Below are positions 59,629 to 64,000 of a stretch of 64,000 nucleotides of DNA, piece by piece. The first letter of the stretch is position 1; each line of letters starts with the position of its first letter. Source of the stretch: Bacteroidota bacterium (GTDB lineage Bacteria > Bacteroidota > Bacteroidia > Bacteroidales > UBA10428); NCBI GenBank assembly GCA_023442525.1, contig JAEZZA010000010.1, forward strand, positions 139,653 to 203,652, in the 5' to 3' direction. The position numbers were made by a program, and so were the translations under genes. The notes under the pieces are model-generated. The model saw nothing but the letters and a program-made list of their open reading frames with translations. It did not search any database and was not told the origin of the DNA.

Positions 59629-61882
59629 GGATTGCATTAGTTGTTGGTTCATCACATTTAACATATCTCCGGTTATTCTTAATTATTCCGCCGGGTATTT
59701 GTTCGTATAAATCCATACCTGCATTTCTGATAAGGAGATTATCAATTTCCAGTTTCTTATTCCGAAGAGTTTTATTGTTTAGGATTATGCTGATTCGATT
59801 AGATTTACTTTGCAATTTATAGTCCAGTTCGATGAGGGCTTTATCCTTATCAATTGCTTTAATTAGCAGAGAAACAGGATTGGAGAATGAATTAACCAGG
59901 GTACCGGCGGTATCGTATTCATTAATTCTCAGGCTGGTCCTGGGATAAAGATCGTCTGAGATGTGATGGAAACGAAAGGAAATAATATAGTTTAATGAAG
60001 TATCCGTTTCGGGAAAGTTTCCATCAAAAATAATATTCTTATTCTTTGCTTTCCCGGAATAATAGCCGGAGACATACATGTTATTTCCAGGAGATGTCGC
60101 ATTTTCTGATTCTCTGGTCACCTGATTTGCCATTGTGTCCGTAATAATCCTTAAATTTTCGAACGGCATCTCATAAATATAAAAACCACCTGTTGAATCA
60201 ATCAGCGAAGAATGGTTTATCAGTTGTTGTTCGAAATCATTTATAAGTGCCGAAGGTTTAGTAAGTATTAAAAAAGGCTTGCGCGATGGGAAGCGTTCCT
60301 CATTTAACTGGTCACATGCCGGGCCAAGCATAAGTGACATGCTAGCAATGGTCTGACTTAAGGATGTACGGCTTAATAAAGTGCCCGTACACGGCAATCC
60401 GGAATTCTTAATAGTGAGCAGGCTTTTGCTTATAATTTCCCATCCCCCGTCCCTCCAGATATTTTCAGATCCGATATGAAAATAAGGGATGGGGATAAAA
60501 GCCTGGTATTTCGCCGGATCGATATGTTTGAGCCACCGGTTTTCCGGTGTTGAAAAACCGTTGTCGACCAGTTCCGGAATATGATTTTCGAGCAATTTCC
60601 CACGATTCCGGACAACATAATAAGCATCTATGCACATTATCGTCAAAGCTGCAACAATAATAACTTTGGCAACTATAGTTTTATCGTTTTTAATCCATTG
60701 CCAGAGCCAGTAAACAGTAACAATATTCATTATATAGAAAAATACCCAGGCAAATCTTGCTATACCCCTCATCTGCCTTACAGGTCCTATCAGATCGACA
60801 AGCCATTCCAAACCCAGGATGAAGGGTAATCCGAATGAATAAAGCAGAGCAGCGAATGAAGCCCAGAATAGTATATTTAATGACCGGTTTCCTGTAACAT
60901 CAAAAGCAAGATTATATTTTTTTTGAAACATGTTTTTTACAAATCTGAACAGAAAATAGAATGTAGCTGCTGAAGCAACTATTCCTATAAAGGCATATCC
61001 CTCCCAGTCGATATACCGGGTATTCAGAATTTTATGAACAAATGAGCCATAAGGTCGCGAAATCGGTAGAAGCACACTATGCGGATATGCCCGGTAATAT
61101 AAAAATCCCCAGGGATAGGATGGGCGATCGGTTACATGATCGCTGATATAAAAAAGCTGTAATACTAAAAAAGGCAGGATCAGTTGAATAAAAAGATGAA
61201 ATAAGAGTTGCCAGTTATTTTTAAAAGTTTTTTTTCTTAATAACTCAGCACCATAGAAAAACAGTATGAGTACCGCAAAAAAACCATAATGATAAAAATG
61301 AGTAACCGAACCAACCAGTACTGTCAGGAATATGATTAAGGATAACAAAATACCCGGCTTTTTGAAGAACTTAAGTAGCAATAATATCATAAGCGGTATG
61401 GCCGCAACATAACTCAGATTGAAATGTCCCCCAAATCGGTCGAGTTGTGGACTCATGTAAGTGATGGCAAGGGATGCTATTAATGAAACTACAGTGCCCA
61501 CCCCAAAATGATCAAAAATCAGAAAAAGGATTACGGGAGTAATAACGAGAAAAAATAGCATAAGGAAGTTAAGCATTCCCAAAGTATAATCTGAAATGTC
61601 TATTATGTTCTCTGAAATAAATTTAACTGTATTGCTGAAGAATGGCTGATTGTTTGTAAAAAAAACATGTTCGCCATAAGGGTAATTCATGGAATTGCAG
61701 CGGAGGTAAGTAGTATCGTACCGGATGTGATAATCCATATTGATAAAACTCTGGAGACCATCTCCCCCTGATGCAAAGCTTACCTGGTTGAGCTTGTTGA
61801 ACAGGTTTCCATAGAAAAGTGTTAAAACAGTAAGCGAACATATTAAAGTAATAATGACTCCTGATACCAGTTTCCTCTTCAT
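59618..61882 (-). CDS. Large membrane protein, GT-C glycosyltransferase-like
   Basis: A 754-residue protein. About 10-11 membrane spans occupy residues 5-450, with an early extracytoplasmic Asp-containing loop (SFASGGDGLQSFINMDYHIRYD, quoted by core words GGDGLQ and NMDYH) of the GT-C type. A soluble C-terminal part (about 460-754) ends in beta-sandwich-like sequence. It probably transfers a sugar from a lipid carrier. It overlaps the upstream GT2 gene by TAATG, forming a two-gene unit. The last codons (IPSS, TAG) are encoded by the terminal hairpin repeat, so its original C-terminus may have been longer or different. Confidence 0.75.
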   Translation of the reverse strand: MKRKLVSGVIITLICSLTVLTLFYGNLFNKLNQVSFASGGDGLQSFINMDYHIRYDTTYLRCNSMNYPYGEHVFFTNNQPFFSNTVKFISENIIDISDYTLGMLNFLMLFFLVITPVILFLIFDHFGVGTVVSLIASLAITYMSPQLDRFGGHFNLSYVAAIPLMILLLLKFFKKPGILLSLIIFLTVLVGSVTHFYHYGFFAVLILFFYGAELLRKKTFKNNWQLLFHLFIQLILPFLVLQLFYISDHVTDRPSYPWGFLYYRAYPHSVLLPISRPYGSFVHKILNTRYIDWEGYAFIGIVASAATFYFLFRFVKNMFQKKYNLAFDVTGNRSLNILFWASFAALLYSFGLPFILGLEWLVDLIGPVRQMRGIARFAWVFFYIMNIVTVYWLWQWIKNDKTIVAKVIIVAALTIMCIDAYYVVRNRGKLLENHIPELVDNGFSTPENRWLKHIDPAKYQAFIPIPYFHIGSENIWRDGGWEIISKSLLTIKNSGLPCTGTLLSRTSLSQTIASMSLMLGPACDQLNEERFPSRKPFLILTKPSALINDFEQQLINHSSLIDSTGGFYIYEMPFENLRIITDTMANQVTRESENATSPGNNMYVSGYYSGKAKNKNIIFDGNFPETDTSLNYIISFRFHHISDDLYPRTSLRINEYDTAGTLVNSFSNPVSLLIKAIDKDKALIELDYKLQSKSNRISIILNNKTLRNKKLEIDNLLIRNAGMDLYEQIPGGIIKNNRRYVKCDEPTTNAIPSS

Positions 61883-62811
61883 TATTCAATAATGTCTTTA
61901 ATAAAATACAAGGGTCGTGACTTCGACTCATTGAATATCCGGGCCAGGTATTCGCCAATAATGCCAATACTTAGAAGTTGTATGCCACCAAGAATAAGGA
62001 TGGTTACCATAAGCGATGTCCATCCCGGAACTGCTTCCCCTTTAAAATGAACAATGATGGCATAAATGGCATAAACTATACCTGCAATGAATACCAGCAC
62101 GCCCAGATAGGAGGCTATACGTAAAGGTTTGGATGAGAAAGAAGTAATCCCGTCAATGGCAAAATGCAACATCCGGCGAAGAGTATATTTCGATTGTCCT
62201 GCATATCTTGGGGGACATTCATAATTCACAACTGTTTGTCTGAAACCCATCCAGCTAACCAGGCCCCTGGTGAACCGGTCTCTTTCGCCAAATTGCAGGA
62301 ACGCTTCCAGTGCTTTGCTGTTCATGAGTCTGAAGTCCGATGATCCTTCGGGAATCTTAACCTGAGCAATTTTATTGATCAGCCGGTAAAAATACCGTGA
62401 TGTGTATTTCTTAAAAAAACCTGTCTCTTTACCATCAATACGGCGTGTATTGACAATATCAAAACCATTTCGGGCTTCGGATATTAGTTCGGGTATCGTA
62501 TCAGGCGGATGTTGCAGGTCGGCATCCATGGTAATTGCCAGTTCAGCTTTTGCATGTTTTAACCCGGCAAGAAGAGCTATCTGGTGTCCGAAATTCCGTG
62601 AGAGGGAGATTCCCCGGATTTTGTTATCGGAAACACTTAATTCTCTGACAATGTCAAAAGAGTTATCGCGACTACCGTCGTCAACAAATATCAGTTCATA
62701 GCTCAGGTTCAGACCGGACATCACCCGGATTATCTCTGAATGAAGACGGGCAATATTGCCCGATTCGTTATAGAGCGGGATAACAATGCTTATTTGCGGT
62801 GTGGGTGTCAA
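61882..62811 (-). CDS. Family 2 glycosyltransferase, polyprenyl-phosphate type
   Basis: A 309-residue GT2 enzyme of the DPM/GtrB kind. The nucleotide-binding opening is ISIVIPLYNESGNI (7-20), then FVDDGSRD (42-49), and the metal-binding DAD (96-98 in TMDADLQHPPD). Two C-terminal membrane spans (about 228-252 and 263-290) follow. It should load a sugar onto a polyprenyl phosphate on the cytoplasmic side, supplying the GT-C-like protein encoded next to it. TAATG overlap links the two genes. Confidence 0.88.
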   Translation of the reverse strand: MTPTPQISIVIPLYNESGNIARLHSEIIRVMSGLNLSYELIFVDDGSRDNSFDIVRELSVSDNKIRGISLSRNFGHQIALLAGLKHAKAELAITMDADLQHPPDTIPELISEARNGFDIVNTRRIDGKETGFFKKYTSRYFYRLINKIAQVKIPEGSSDFRLMNSKALEAFLQFGERDRFTRGLVSWMGFRQTVVNYECPPRYAGQSKYTLRRMLHFAIDGITSFSSKPLRIASYLGVLVFIAGIVYAIYAIIVHFKGEAVPGWTSLMVTILILGGIQLLSIGIIGEYLARIFNESKSRPLYFIKDIIE

Positions 62812-62939
62812 TATTAAGCAGTTTGTGATTTCAAAAATAAGATAATTTGGGGAGGCAGAATAAATGTTACAGGATTTTGTAATATCAATTCATTTTTGCC
62901 CGGAAAAAAGGTACATTTATTAATTCTACATCCAATACT

Positions 62940-63917
62940 ATGTACCGGATACCGTATCAGATCAAATTACTCCTTGTAATTATTCCTCTGTCTTTATTTA
63001 TATTAGGGCTTATTTATGTACGAAACAGCGGTTTATATTTCTTAAAGAGCGTTGATCCTGAATACGGATATTTATTGAATGGAGCTGCATTGGCATGCTT
63101 TAAATTTGATCTCCAGTTTATTACAAACCCAGGTATCCCTGTACATTTTATTACTGCCATTGTAATCGGTATAGTTCATTTGTTCCGGCCTGAACTTCCT
63201 TTGCTTGATGATGTGGTAGTCAATCCCGAATTTTATATCAGGGCAATTCTATATACTATAAATGGCATCAATGCCATTAGTTTATTCATTCTTGGAATTA
63301 GTGTTTTTCATTTTACAAAAAACGCAGTATCAGCAGTTTTTTTGCAGCTGATGATACTTACAAACCTGCTAACCATTGAAGCCACGGCACGATTGATGCC
63401 TGAAGCGCTTATGCTGGCCATTTCAGTTTGCTGGATCATAATAATATTCAGATGGTTGTATAATTATAAATCTAATTACAGCCTGATTTTTGGTTTTTTG
63501 ATTTCATTATCGGTAACCGACAAACTTACATTTCTTCCATATTTTTTTCTGCCCTTAATCTTATTGGAGAATTGGAGAGAAAGGATGAAGTTCCTTATAT
63601 ACGGAATAATTTTTTTCATAATTCTTGGATATCCGTTGGTACTCAACCACCATTTCTTTTCCGATTGGGTTATTGGCATAATAGGGCATACCGGTCCTTA
63701 CGGCCAGGGCGATACAGGATTCGCAAAAGCGGATGAATTTTTTAGTCATTTAATGGCGCTCATCCGGTATACGCCCTTCTTATTTTGGGGTTTTATCATA
63801 CTCCTATCGGTTTCAATTGTATATAAAATCAAAGCGAACTTTCCAATTCCGAAAGTACTGAGGCTTGATACAGTATTCTACTCCCTTATTTTAGAACCAC
63901 AGGTTGAGTTTTCTTAG
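62940..63917 (+). CDS. Membrane protein, GT-C-like, apparently truncated
   Basis: A 325-residue protein with about 8 spans. It has an early extracytoplasmic loop after the first span (SVDPEYGYLLNGAAL, with Asp34-Pro-Glu typical of GT-C acidic loops). It is shorter than usual for this fold (450-600 residues) and ends abruptly with LEPQVEFS and a TAG at 63915-63917. A different frame (from 63904) stays open to the window end, so a frameshift or insertion may have cut the gene. A palindrome begins 41 bp after the stop. Transcribed divergently from the GT2 gene. Confidence 0.6.
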   Translation: MYRIPYQIKLLLVIIPLSLFILGLIYVRNSGLYFLKSVDPEYGYLLNGAALACFKFDLQFITNPGIPVHFITAIVIGIVHLFRPELPLLDDVVVNPEFYIRAILYTINGINAISLFILGISVFHFTKNAVSAVFLQLMILTNLLTIEATARLMPEALMLAISVCWIIIIFRWLYNYKSNYSLIFGFLISLSVTDKLTFLPYFFLPLILLENWRERMKFLIYGIIFFIILGYPLVLNHHFFSDWVIGIIGHTGPYGQGDTGFAKADEFFSHLMALIRYTPFLFWGFIILLSVSIVYKIKANFPIPKVLRLDTVFYSLILEPQVEFS

Positions 63918-63957
63918 TTTAAAAATAAAAATAAAATATGATGATGTAACCCAAGTG

Positions 63958-64000
63958 TTGATAACCGGAAATAACTCGACAGAGTTATTCTGGTTATCAA
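63958..64000. repeat. Large imperfect palindrome at the window edge
   Basis: TTGATAACCGGAAATAACTC (63958-63977) pairs with GAGTTATTCTGGTTATCAA (ending 64000) around a GACA loop, with one base missing and one mismatch. It may be another intergenic palindromic element or the end of a mobile element whose remainder lies outside the window. Confidence 0.6.

Noticed and set aside
59363..59710. Plus-strand coding sequence through the right hairpin array
   Set aside because: Its product would be a translation of the repeats (NNSSSMRMGEGIVQWYVY-like words) and it runs into the opposite-strand gene; no start signal and no independent support.
1..64000. tRNA, rRNA or riboswitch genes
   Set aside because: Reading the intergenic gaps gave no cloverleaf-like or known riboswitch-like conserved pattern that I could support by eye; a covariance-model search would be needed to exclude them.

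Overview
The window comes from a member of the Bacteroidota, most likely an anaerobic or environmental Bacteroidales-type organism; no finer placement is supported. The evidence is a type IX secretion (T9SS) C-terminal sorting domain on two proteins, a SusC/SusD pair next to a FecR anti-sigma factor and an ECF sigma factor, BACON and GLUG domains, a TorF-type porin, Bacteroidota-style promoter boxes (TAnnTTTG), few Shine-Dalgarno sequences and several TTG starts. No rRNA or tRNA gene and no CRISPR array was seen.

Layout. 1-6.6 kb: tail of a T9SS substrate, a DUF2934-like protein, a NatAB-type ABC exporter, a SatD-like regulator with nested inverted repeats at its promoter, a TonB-dependent receptor and a PorT-type barrel. 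7-19.7 kb is accessory: a 1497-residue mosaic surface protein, an apiosidase-like hydrolase lipoprotein, a YxNQA repeat protein, small secreted proteins, a CPBP protease, a luciferase-like oxidoreductase between imperfect inverted repeats, and a secreted protein whose 5' end holds a palindrome. 20-27.1 kb: SusD, SusC, FecR and ECF sigma, all on the minus strand, without any degradative enzyme. 27.2-36.2 kb: a decayed HipBA locus, a SWIM/SNF2 helicase diverging from a Cys-cluster protein, small secreted proteins, a DHFR-fold reductase, and a ferredoxin-reductase-like/DUF488 pair. 36.4-40.8 kb: a PotABCD polyamine uptake operon with an enlarged PotA and a PotD that may have two membrane anchors. 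40.9-48.8 kb: a TorF-type porin, two tandem deoxyribonucleotidase genes (one with a nonsense codon), a GH3 enzyme, aconitase and a TPR protein. 49-58.2 kb: a thioredoxin-like lipoprotein, GrpE, DnaJ, a second NatAB-type exporter, Ppx/GppA, a sigma-54 response regulator without a DNA-binding domain and a GT-C-like membrane protein. 58.3-64 kb: an HUH (Y1) transposase between two arrays of hairpin repeats, then envelope-glycan genes and a terminal palindrome.

The most unusual structure is at 58.3-59.6 kb. Fifteen copies of a 17-bp hairpin, spaced mostly about 52 bp apart, surround a single-domain Y1 transposase. The two orientations carry two stem variants that differ by a compensatory base-pair change, and the outermost copy supplies the stop codon of the neighbouring gene. 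Other palindromic intergenic elements are scattered through the window, so repeat mobility seems to have shaped it. Two loci show decay by mutation: hipA by internal deletion and a nucleotidase copy by a nonsense codon.
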